In this document: one piece after another, positions 36,862 through 43,948 of the stretch
Numbering within the stretch: the stretch's first letter is position 1
How the letters are laid out: every line of letters begins with the position of its first letter
Origin: Ilumatobacter sp.
GTDB taxonomy: Bacteria > Actinomycetota > Acidimicrobiia > Acidimicrobiales > Ilumatobacteraceae
NCBI RefSeq assembly: GCF_030065885.1
Contig: NZ_JASJCS010000005.1
Coordinates: forward strand, 1-64,000
Direction of reading: 5' to 3'
DNA: 64,000 bases
Program-made: the position numbers and the translations under genes
The notes under the pieces: model-generated
Databases searched by the model: none
What the model was told of the DNA's origin: nothing
The model's input: the letters and a program-made list of their open reading frames with translations, nothing else

Positions 36862-38048
36862 GCGGCGTCCACCCAGTCGGCCAGACGGCCGAGCCCCTCG
36901 CCGATGTCGTCGACCGAGATCCCCGAATACGCCAGCCGGACGTAGTGCTCGGTCTCGTCGGGTGCGGCGGTGCCGAAGTGGTGGCGGGTGCAGAACGAGA
37001 CGCCGGTCTCGTGCAGGGCGGCGGTGGCGAACTCGGTCACCGAGCCGAACCCGAGCCGCTGGACCGCCTCGGTGACGTTGGGGAACACGTAGAACGTGGC
37101 CTCGGGCCGGGAGCAACGTACGCCGGGCACGGCCGCGAGCCCGGCCACGGTGGCGTCGCGACGTCGCTCGAGCTCGCTCAGCAGGGCCTCGGATCCGGAC
37201 GGGTCGCGCAGCGCCTCGACCCCGGCTTCCTGCACGAAGTGGGTCGTGCAGGACTCGTCGTTGGTGTTGAGCTTGGCGATCTGCTCGGCGATCGCGACCG
37301 GGGCCACCGCGCAGCCGAGCCGCCACCCGGTCATCGCGAACTTCTTCGAGAATGTGTAGAGGATGACCGTGCGCTCCTGCATGCCGGGGAGCGACGCGAT
37401 CGAGGTCGAGGTGCCCGAGTAGCGCATCTCGAAGTACGCCTCGTCGGACAGCACGGCGAGATCGTGCTCGACGGCGAGACGAGCGATCTCGTCGCGTTCG
37501 TCGGCACTGCTCTCGCAGCCGAGCGGGTTCTGGAGGTCGTTGTAGATCAGCAGGCGCGCTCGGGGGGCGAGCTCGCGGAGTCGGTCGAGGTCGATCGCGA
37601 AGCCCGCCTCCGTCTCGGCGTAGCCGTAGGGCAGCGGCGTGCCGCCGTGATACTCGATCTGGCTCTCGTAGATCGGGTACCCGGGGTTGGGATACAGCAC
37701 GCCGTCACTCGGGTTCATCAGCGTCTGGATGAACTTGGTGATCACCGGCTTGCCACCCGGCTGCACCACGACGTTCGAGGTGTCGACACGCATGCTCCTC
37801 GCTCGGCCGATGTCGTCCGCGAGCGCCTCTCGCAAGGCGGGGATGCCCGGTGCCGGGCAGTAGCCGGTCTTGCCGTCGGCGACCGCGCGGTGCATCGCGT
37901 CGACGATGTTGGCCGGGGTCGGCAGGTTCATGTCACCGAGGTGGAACGGGAAGACCCGGTTGCCCCGAGCCGCCCAGTCGGCCGCCGCCTGCGACACGGT
38001 GAAAGCCGTCTCGGTTCCCAGTCGTTCGAGTCGTTCGGCCAGTTGCAC
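36858..38048 (-). CDS. Class I/II PLP-dependent aminotransferase
   Basis: 396 aa. Fold-type I: GKTGYCPAPGIPALREALA, PGYPIYESQIEYHGG, YNDLQNPLGCESS, SDEAYFEMRYSG and the Schiff-base lysine in FSKKFAMTGWRLGC (about residue 236). Interconverts amino and 2-oxo acids; AspC/AlaA-like. First gene of the six-gene cluster. GTG at 38048 has GGAGGG upstream, a -10 TACGGT at 38106-38101 and two tandem palindromes further up (38122-38156). Confidence 0.9.
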   Translation of the reverse strand: MQLAERLERLGTETAFTVSQAAADWAARGNRVFPFHLGDMNLPTPANIVDAMHRAVADGKTGYCPAPGIPALREALADDIGRARSMRVDTSNVVVQPGGKPVITKFIQTLMNPSDGVLYPNPGYPIYESQIEYHGGTPLPYGYAETEAGFAIDLDRLRELAPRARLLIYNDLQNPLGCESSADERDEIARLAVEHDLAVLSDEAYFEMRYSGTSTSIASLPGMQERTVILYTFSKKFAMTGWRLGCAVAPVAIAEQIAKLNTNDESCTTHFVQEAGVEALRDPSGSEALLSELERRRDATVAGLAAVPGVRCSRPEATFYVFPNVTEAVQRLGFGSVTEFATAALHETGVSFCTRHHFGTAAPDETEHYVRLAYSGISVDDIGEGLGRLADWVDAA

Positions 38049-38100
38049 GGTTCCCTCCCCCGGGGATCATCGCCCGATCGAACGGACGAGCGGCTCGACG

Positions 38101-38106
38101 ACCGTA
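38101..38106 (-). promoter_or_regulatory. -10 box of the aminotransferase/molybdenum hydroxylase operon
   Basis: TACGGT read on the minus strand, predicting a start of transcription near 38094 and a leader of about 45 nt with the GGAGGG ribosome site. It is immediately downstream of the two tandem palindromes, which would cover about -28 to -62. Confidence 0.5.
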
Positions 38107-38121
38107 CCAACCGCCGCCGCT

Positions 38122-38138
38122 GTTCCGCAATGCAGAAC
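38122..38138. promoter_or_regulatory. Palindromic operator 1 (GTTCCGCAATGCAGAAC)
   Basis: A 17-bp palindrome with one mismatch (GTTCCGC-AAT-GCAGAAC). Its centre is 18 bp from an almost identical site at 38140. The arm GTTCCGC/GCGGAAC resembles IclR-family operators; no regulator gene lies in the window. Confidence 0.6.
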
Positions 38139-38139
38139 C

Positions 38140-38156
38140 GTTCCGCGATACGGAAC
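38140..38156. promoter_or_regulatory. Palindromic operator 2 (GTTCCGCGATACGGAAC)
   Basis: GTTCCG and CGGAAC match perfectly around CGATA. With site 1 it makes a tandem pair on one helix face (18-bp spacing), upstream of the -10 at 38106-38101, suggesting cooperative binding of dimers that controls the operon running from 38048 to 30122. Confidence 0.65.
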
Positions 38157-38186
38157 GGGATCGAGATCGACGTTGCGGTCGCGAGG

Positions 38187-38507
38187 TCAGCGGCCGGCGG
38201 CGATGCGCACGCGCTGGAGCGTGCGGACGCGGGCGGACGCGATGTCGGCCGCGAGCGCCTGCCAGGCCTCCTCCGCGGTGGCTGCCTCGGCCGCCGCGAC
38301 CGACACCTCGCCGTCGTAGCGCTCGGCCTCTGCGATCCAGACCGGCTCGACACGGAGGAGCCGGCCGTCGAGCCCGCGAACGTGGTTCTCGCGGAAGTCG
38401 AGCGTCGTCCGCCAGCCGGCCCGTTCGAGGTGGCGCCGATCGGCCGGCTGCAGCACCGCGCCGTGCTGGCGGGACCGCTGACTGGGACGGCGGACGCTGG
38501 AAGGCAT
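38187..38507 (-). CDS. Small hypothetical protein
   Basis: 106 aa, basic N-terminus (MPSSVRRPSQRSRQ) then an alternating helix/strand stretch LERAGWRTTLDFRENHVRGL and a helical C-terminus EEAWQALAADIASAR. Start ATG at 38507 follows CAGAAT by 7 nt; an ATG at 38516 is the alternative. I do not recognise the family. It lies just upstream of the operator pair, reading in the same direction as the operon. Confidence 0.6.
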   Translation of the reverse strand: MPSSVRRPSQRSRQHGAVLQPADRRHLERAGWRTTLDFRENHVRGLDGRLLRVEPVWIAEAERYDGEVSVAAAEAATAEEAWQALAADIASARVRTLQRVRIAAGR

Positions 38508-38593
38508 TGCGACCATTCTGATCGAGCGCGCCTGTGGAACGTCAGCCCCCAAAACGTGTGAATTGGCGTGTGGATTACCTGGGGACGGCTGCG

Positions 38594-39037
38594 TCAACCT
38601 GTGGGTTCCGCGACGAAGACCGGGATCACGCGATCGGTCTTCGCCTGGTACTCCGCGTAGTTCGGGAAGACCTCGACGGCTCGGTCGAACCAGGCCTGAC
38701 GCTCGTCGCCCGTGACCTCGCGGGCGACGAACGACGCCGGCTCGGGACCGTCCTGGATCGTGACGCCGGGGTCGGCCACGAGGTTGGCGTACCACCCCGG
38801 GTTGCTCGGCGCCCCGCCCTTGGAGGCGACCAGCGCGTAGTCGCCGCCGTGCTCGACGCGCATCAGCGCGATCTTGCGGACCTTCCCCGACCGGTGGCCG
38901 CGCATCGTGACGACGATGATCGGGATGCCGGTGTCGCGCAGCGTGTTGGCCCGTGTGCCGCCGGACGCCTCGTACTCGGCGACCTGGTCACGGACCCAGT
39001 CCCACGCGCTCGGCTCGTACTCACCCTCGATCTGCAT
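38594..39037 (-). CDS. Nitroreductase/DUF385 (Ddn-like) deazaflavin-dependent protein
   Basis: 147 aa split-barrel protein. RANTLRDTGIPIIVVTMRGHRSGKVRKIALMRV and YALVASKGGAPSNPGWYANL are the conserved parts of the F420-dependent Ddn family, whose members reduce quinones or nitro compounds. TACACT (39049-39044) is 6 nt before the ATG. Together with the F420 reductase at 53.9 kb and the LLM enzyme it supports F420 use. Confidence 0.9.
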   Translation of the reverse strand: MQIEGEYEPSAWDWVRDQVAEYEASGGTRANTLRDTGIPIIVVTMRGHRSGKVRKIALMRVEHGGDYALVASKGGAPSNPGWYANLVADPGVTIQDGPEPASFVAREVTGDERQAWFDRAVEVFPNYAEYQAKTDRVIPVFVAEPTG

Positions 39038-39094
39038 CGCACCAGTGTACGAGCCGTGCGCCGCCGGCTGCGGGGCCGAGGTTACGGTGTGGGC

Positions 39095-39856
39095 ATGGCC
39101 GATGTCTTCCACCTCGCGCTCGAACGCGGCGATCTGCAGGACGCTGCCGTCGCCATCCTGCCCGGGGACCCGGGGCGCGTCGGCAAGATCGCCGAGCGGT
39201 TCGACGGCCAGACGCAGCTCGCCGCGAACCGCGAGTACACGAGCGCGCTGGGCCACGCCGGCGACGCGCGGGTCGTCGTGTGTTCGACCGGCATCGGTGG
39301 ACCGTCGACGTCGATCGCCGTCGAAGAGCTCGCACAGCTGGGCGTCCGGACCTTCCTGCGCGTCGGCACCACCGGCGCGATCCGGTCCGACATCGACATC
39401 GCCGACGTGATCGTCACCACGGGCGCGGTCCGCCTCGACGGAGCCAGCCAGCACTTCGCCCCGCTCGAGTACCCCGCCGTCGCCTCGCACGACTGCACCA
39501 CCGCGCTCGTCGCTGCGGCACGCAACACCGGCGTCACGGCACATGTCGGCATCACGGTGTCATCCGACACCTTCTACCCGGGCCAAGAGCGATACGACAC
39601 GGTCTCGGGGTTCGTTCCCCGGCATCTGCGCGGGAGCCGCGACGAGTGGGCGGCCCTGCACGTCCTCAACTACGAGATGGAGGGGGCGACACTGTTCACG
39701 ATGTGCGCCGCCAACGGCTGGCGGGCCGGCATGGTCAGCGGTGTGCTCGTCAACCGGACCGTGCAGGAGATCCCCGACGAGGCGACCCACGACCAGGTCG
39801 AAGACGCCGCCGTCCGCGTGGTCGTCGAAGCCGCCCGCACCCTCGCCGCGGGCTGA
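39095..39856 (+). CDS. udp: Uridine phosphorylase
   Basis: 253 aa, the same length as E. coli Udp. ILPGDPGRVGKIAERFD, CSTGIGGPSTSIAVEELAQL, LRVGTTGA and NYEMEGATLFTMCA are the phosphate, ribose and base-site motifs of the NP-I family; the last part favours uridine over purine substrates. It releases uracil and ribose-1-phosphate for salvage. ATG is 6 nt after TACGGT (39083-39088). The gene is 57 bp from the divergent Ddn-like gene. Confidence 0.9.
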   Translation: MADVFHLALERGDLQDAAVAILPGDPGRVGKIAERFDGQTQLAANREYTSALGHAGDARVVVCSTGIGGPSTSIAVEELAQLGVRTFLRVGTTGAIRSDIDIADVIVTTGAVRLDGASQHFAPLEYPAVASHDCTTALVAAARNTGVTAHVGITVSSDTFYPGQERYDTVSGFVPRHLRGSRDEWAALHVLNYEMEGATLFTMCAANGWRAGMVSGVLVNRTVQEIPDEATHDQVEDAAVRVVVEAARTLAAG

Positions 39857-39931
39857 GACGCCCCACTCTCCGACCCGGACGACAGCGGTCGGCCGTGCGG
39901 GCGAACCCGATCCGGCTCGGCCGTGTTGTGG

Positions 39932-40073
39932 GACCGCGTCGCACGGCCGAGGTGGGTGAGCGTCGAAGCGGCGGCGCCAAGGGCGGCAGAGCGGAGACGG
40001 CAACTCGGTCAGGCCAAGCCGGTCATCTTGCCCCACTCGACCGCGCTCGCACGGGCGAGGAGGCGAGGAGCGC
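39932..40073 (+). repeat. Dispersed intergenic repeat, copy B
   Basis: Starts GACCGCGTCG, core GAGCGTCGAAGCGGCGGCGC then GCGGAGACGGC, ends GGCGAGGAGCGC. In the 50-bp core only about six positions differ from copy A at 11862-11711. It fills most of the 302-bp gap 39857-40158 between the convergent udp and DUF3048 genes; nothing else there looks like a gene. Confidence 0.78.
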
Positions 40074-40077
40074 GCCA

Positions 40078-40150
40078 GTTCTCTGCGAGAACTGGTTCGC
40101 AGCCGAGCTCCCGCAGGGCCGGAGCCAATGGCTCGGCCACGTGCGTGGCC
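40078..40150. terminator. Two hairpins before the DUF3048 gene end
   Basis: GTTCTC-TGC-GAGAAC (40078-40092) and GGCCAC-GTGC-GTGGCC (40135-40150) are perfect 6-bp stems between the udp stop and the DUF3048 stop. The second lies 9 bp from the DUF3048 stop and is the better terminator candidate for that gene. Confidence 0.45.
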
Positions 40151-40158
40151 CGTTGCAG

Positions 40159-41265
40159 CTAGCGCCAGGCGAGGTTCTCGGCCTGGTTGCGGGGCACTTC
40201 GACCCAGGTGCGCCCCGGTTGGAGGCGGATCTCGTTGAGGTCGTCGATGTTGTCGTACAGGCCGAACGGGCTCGTCGGCTCGAACCGCAACCACACGCCG
40301 AGGTGGAACGTGCCGCCGGTGAACACGACGACGGGGTTCGAGCCGAGCACCTGGGCGTCGGGGTTGCCGTCGAAGACGTTCCGCCCGTAGTCGGCCAGCA
40401 TCACGACGACGTTGTCGGTCCACACCGGGACGACGTCGTCACCGTCCTCGGTGGTGTGCTCACGACCGTTCTGCTCGCGGAAGTAGCGGCCCGACTCGGG
40501 GTCGTACTCCCAGCGCACCTCGGTCGAGTCGAGGGTGATCTCGATGATCGTGGCCGGATCGCCGGTGAGCTCTTCACCGGGGCGCAGGTACGAGAACAGG
40601 AGCGGGGGCCGGCCGGCCTCGTCGGTGGTCTGGGCCCAGAGCACCTCGGTGCTCGAGAAGAGGTTGTTCGCATCACGTCGTCCCGGTCGGCGGTAGTAGC
40701 CGCTCGAGAAGACGGCGTTCAGGTCGACGAGATCGGACTCGCGCACCGCACGGGTCACCGCCGGGTTGCCGCCGCTCCATGCGAACAGCGGCCGGTCGAG
40801 CGCCCGCAGCAGCTCGATGTCCTGGGCCCGTCCCGAGCGGATCGGCCCGACCGGGTCGTTGCCCTCGGAGTGGTAGATCGCAGCGAGCCGGGTGACGTTG
40901 TCGTTGATGATCTGCTCGATCACGAGGTCGGCGCGGTTGAGTCCGGACTGCGGGATGACCGACTGCGGCGCGTTGGTGATCTTGACCACCAGCGCCGGGC
41001 GGTCGGGCACCTCGGACGGGTCCGAGATCGGCTCGCCCGTGAGCGGCATGCGCGGGACGTCGGGAATCGTCGTGCTGGGCGCCGGGGGCAACGTCGTCGT
41101 GCTCGTCGTCGGAGGCAACGTGGTCGTGGTGGACGTGCTGGTCGACGTCGGCGGCACCGTCGGCTCGGTGCTGGATGCGACGGCCTCGTCCTCACCCCCC
41201 GAGCAGGCGGGGGCGAGCAGGGCGATGGCGACGAGCGAGCCCGTCAGGATGGGGGTTCGGTTCAC
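40159..41265 (-). CDS. DUF3048 (YerB-like) lipoprotein
   Basis: 368 aa. Signal peptide with lipobox LLAPAC, a long Thr/Ser/Pro linker, then the DUF3048 domains: ALVVKITNAPQSVIPQSGLNRADLVIE, VGPIRSGRAQDIELLRAL and, near the end, VVVFTGGTFHLGVWLR. Probably anchored on the outer side of the membrane; function unknown. GTG overlaps the M48 stop as GTGA, giving a LemA-M48-DUF3048 operon. Confidence 0.88.
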   Translation of the reverse strand: MNRTPILTGSLVAIALLAPACSGGEDEAVASSTEPTVPPTSTSTSTTTTLPPTTSTTTLPPAPSTTIPDVPRMPLTGEPISDPSEVPDRPALVVKITNAPQSVIPQSGLNRADLVIEQIINDNVTRLAAIYHSEGNDPVGPIRSGRAQDIELLRALDRPLFAWSGGNPAVTRAVRESDLVDLNAVFSSGYYRRPGRRDANNLFSSTEVLWAQTTDEAGRPPLLFSYLRPGEELTGDPATIIEITLDSTEVRWEYDPESGRYFREQNGREHTTEDGDDVVPVWTDNVVVMLADYGRNVFDGNPDAQVLGSNPVVVFTGGTFHLGVWLRFEPTSPFGLYDNIDDLNEIRLQPGRTWVEVPRNQAENLAWR

Positions 41266-42167
41266 AGTTCTCTCAGGAGTGCGATTCGCTCTTCGAGCGG
41301 CGGGTGTGTGTTGAACAGTCGATGCGTGCCGCCCAATCGACCGCGGTCGCCCACTCCGCTCATCGGCTGTTCGATCCACAAGTGTGCCGTAGCGGTGGAC
41401 GCAGAATGCGTCACCGTCGTGTCTTCCTGGAGCTTTTCGAGCGCCGAGATGAGCCCGGGCGGGTATCGCGTCATCTGGCAGGCGCTGACGTCGGCGAGGG
41501 TCTCACGTTGGCGCGAGATCGCGGCCTGCATCACCTTGGCGATGATCGGGGCGAGGATCAGCAGGGCGAAGCCGACCAGCGCGAGCGGGTTGTTGTGGTT
41601 GCCACGGTCACCCGAGCGCCGGACGCGGCCGCCGTTCCACCACATCGCGCGGATCGCGATGTCGCTGATCAGCGCGACCGCGCCGACCATGGTGACGGCG
41701 AGCGTCGAGATCAGGATGTCGTAGTTGCGGATGTGACTGAGCTCGTGGGCGACGACGCCCTCGAGCTCGACGCGGTTCAGCTTCTCGAGCAGGCCGGTGG
41801 TGACGGCGATCGACGCATGCTTGGGGTTGCGACCCGTGGCGAACGCGTTGGGTGCCGGGTCGTCGACGATGTACACGCCCGGCTTCGGAAGGCCGCTCGC
41901 GATGCACAGCCCCTCGACGAGATTGTGGAGACGGGCGTACTCCTGCGGGTCGGCGGGCCTCGCCCGGCTGACAGCGAGGGCGATCGCATCGGACTTCCAG
42001 TAGCTGCCGAACGCGACGACGCCGCCGATGACGAGTGCGACGATCGTGACCGGGATGCCGCCGCCGAACGCCAAGCCGAACGCGGCGCCGACGAGGCCGA
42101 CGACGACGACGAAGCCGACGACCAGCAGGACACTACGCCGCTTGTTGGATTGGATGAGCTCGTACAT
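41262..42167 (-). CDS. M48 family metallopeptidase (HtpX-like)
   Basis: 301 aa. Two N-terminal helices, zinc motif HELSH (VVAHELSHIRNYD), two more helices, and RETLADVSACQMT supplying the third ligand in a form slightly off the usual REFxAD. HtpX proteins remove damaged membrane proteins. LemA is directly upstream (20 bp), a pairing found widely. The Gly-rich HtpX loop SGDRGNHNN is present. Confidence 0.93.
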   Translation of the reverse strand: MYELIQSNKRRSVLLVVGFVVVVGLVGAAFGLAFGGGIPVTIVALVIGGVVAFGSYWKSDAIALAVSRARPADPQEYARLHNLVEGLCIASGLPKPGVYIVDDPAPNAFATGRNPKHASIAVTTGLLEKLNRVELEGVVAHELSHIRNYDILISTLAVTMVGAVALISDIAIRAMWWNGGRVRRSGDRGNHNNPLALVGFALLILAPIIAKVMQAAISRQRETLADVSACQMTRYPPGLISALEKLQEDTTVTHSASTATAHLWIEQPMSGVGDRGRLGGTHRLFNTHPPLEERIALLREL

Positions 42168-42187
42168 GCCGGGGGGTCAGCGACGAC

Positions 42188-42742
42188 TCAGAACTCGACC
42201 GTCGGGGCCGAGCGGGCGGCCTCGTCGGCCTCGAAGTACTCACGGCGCTCGAACTTGAGCATCCGGGCGAAGTACATCGTCGGGAACTGCTGGAGCTTGT
42301 TGTTGTAGCCCAGCACGCTGTCGTTGTAGAACTGCCGCGCGTAGGCCACCCGCCCCTCGGTCGCCGTCAGCTCCTCCTGCAGCGCCAGGAAGTTCTGGTT
42401 GGCCTTGAGGTCGGGATACGCCTCGCCGAGCGCGAACAGCTGTCGCAGCGTGCCGGTCAGCATGTTCTCGGCCTGGGCCTGCGCGGCGGGCGTGTCGGGC
42501 GCCTCGACGGCGGCGTTGCGGGCCCGGATGACCGCGTCGAGCGTCTCCTTCTCGTGGGCGGCGTAGCCCTTGACGGTCTCGACGAGGTTGGGGATCAGGT
42601 TGAGGCGGCGCTTGAGCTGCACGTCGATCTGCGACCACGCGTTCTCGATCTGGTTCCGGCGGCGAATGAGTCCGTTGTAGGCGCTGATCAGGTATGCAGC
42701 AAGCACGACCAGCACGATCACCAGGATGATGACGATCCACAT
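42188..42742 (-). CDS. lemA: LemA family protein
   Basis: 184 aa. One N-terminal helix (IVIILVIVLVVLAAYLI), then YNGLIRRRNQIENAWSQIDV, LIPNLVETVKGYAAHEKETL, YPDLKANQNFL and FYNDSVLGYNN, the conserved coiled-coil body of LemA. Role in the cell is not settled; it travels with HtpX-like proteases. ATG is 9 nt after TACACT (42757-42752). Confidence 0.95.
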   Translation of the reverse strand: MWIVIILVIVLVVLAAYLISAYNGLIRRRNQIENAWSQIDVQLKRRLNLIPNLVETVKGYAAHEKETLDAVIRARNAAVEAPDTPAAQAQAENMLTGTLRQLFALGEAYPDLKANQNFLALQEELTATEGRVAYARQFYNDSVLGYNNKLQQFPTMYFARMLKFERREYFEADEAARSAPTVEF

Positions 42743-42803
42743 AGGGCGCCCAGTGTACGGGGCCGACCCGGCGTGTTGGCCGATGCTCGGCGCGCGGCGT
42801 CCG

Positions 42804-43880
42804 CTACATCACCAGCTGGTCGTAGATCGCCACGTACTCGGCGGCGAGCCGTGACATCGCGAAGTCGTCGGCCCGCCGCGTGCCGTGCGCGACGAGCTGC
42901 GCGGCGAGCGTTCGGTCCTGGAGGACCCGGCGGAGCGCTGTCGCCAAGGCTTCGACGTCGCCCGGTGGGACGAGCACCGCATCGACGCCGTCGGTCGCCA
43001 CGTTGCGGTAGCCGTCGAGCGCACTGGCGACGACCGGTGTGCCGGCCGCCATCGCCTCGATCAGCACCACCCCGAACGACTCGCCGTGCAACGACGGGGC
43101 ACAGAAGACGGACGCCCCGCGCAGGCGCGCCACCTTGTCGGCTTCGGAGATGCGTCCGAGCCATTCGAGCCGGCGGTCGTCGCCGTACTCGTCGCGCAGC
43201 CGAGCGGTATCGGGGCCGTCACCTGCCACCCAGCAGGTCACATCGAGGTCGAGGGTGCGCAGCGCCGCCAGCAGCACGTCGAGCCCCTTGCGCTCCTCGT
43301 GACGGCCGAGGAAGAAGATCGCCGGCCGGTCGTGCTGCTGCGGTCGTGCGGCCCGGATCTCGGTCGTCTCGACCCCGTTGAACAGCTTCTCGTACTCGCC
43401 GCCGAGATACCCCTGCACCAGCGCCAGAGCGTCCTTCGAGACGACGACCTTGTGGTCGATGCGGTCGAGCAGCCGTCTCAGCATCGGCGCGAGGATGCGG
43501 TAGCTGCTCGATCGTCCCGCCGCGTGGAACGTGCCGACGATCGGCGCAGTGTGGAGCGTGACGGTCGTGATCGCCGGACCCGGTGCGAGCGGCTCGTGCA
43601 CGTGCAGGACGTCGAAGCCCTCGTCGCGGAGGACGCGGGCGGTCCGCAGTGCCGCGGACGGATCGGGCGCGACCGGCGCCACCGAGCCGTTGGCGGCGGT
43701 CGGCAGGCTGTCGCCGAGCGGCGTGACGAAGGGTTCGGGCGGGGGGCCGTCGCAGGGACCGAGCACCCGGACCTCGTGGCCGGCGCGCCGCAGCTCGCGG
43801 GCGAGGCCGAGCACCTGGGCCTGCACGCCGCCGGGGATCGACAGGCTGTACGGGCACACCATCCCGACGCGGAAGCTCAC
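42804..43880 (-). CDS. pimA: Phosphatidylinositol alpha-mannosyltransferase (GT4)
   Basis: 358 aa. GT-B fold: VGMVCPYSLSIPGGVQAQV, DVLHVHEPLAPG, IVGTFHAAGRSS, FLGRHEERKGLDVLL, and the nucleotide-sugar motif ESFGVVLIEAMAAGTPVVAS. This matches PimA, which puts the first mannose on phosphatidylinositol with GDP-mannose at the inner membrane face. Downstream of patA and pgsA as in mycobacteria but separated by a GGDEF-EAL gene. GTG start 7 nt after TACGGT (43893-43888), so it has its own promoter. Confidence 0.9.
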   Translation of the reverse strand: MSFRVGMVCPYSLSIPGGVQAQVLGLARELRRAGHEVRVLGPCDGPPPEPFVTPLGDSLPTAANGSVAPVAPDPSAALRTARVLRDEGFDVLHVHEPLAPGPAITTVTLHTAPIVGTFHAAGRSSSYRILAPMLRRLLDRIDHKVVVSKDALALVQGYLGGEYEKLFNGVETTEIRAARPQQHDRPAIFFLGRHEERKGLDVLLAALRTLDLDVTCWVAGDGPDTARLRDEYGDDRRLEWLGRISEADKVARLRGASVFCAPSLHGESFGVVLIEAMAAGTPVVASALDGYRNVATDGVDAVLVPPGDVEALATALRRVLQDRTLAAQLVAHGTRRADDFAMSRLAAEYVAIYDQLVM

Positions 43881-43948
43881 GGCTGCGACCGTAACGCAGT
43901 CATCGACTCCACGATGCGGGCCGGTCGACGGAGCCCGGCCGACGCGGT

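Noticed and set aside
39750-39980. Small minus-strand frame MAPPLRRSP..., similar to one at 11814
   Set aside because: The likeness comes from both crossing copies of the dispersed repeat; neither has a start signal or family.
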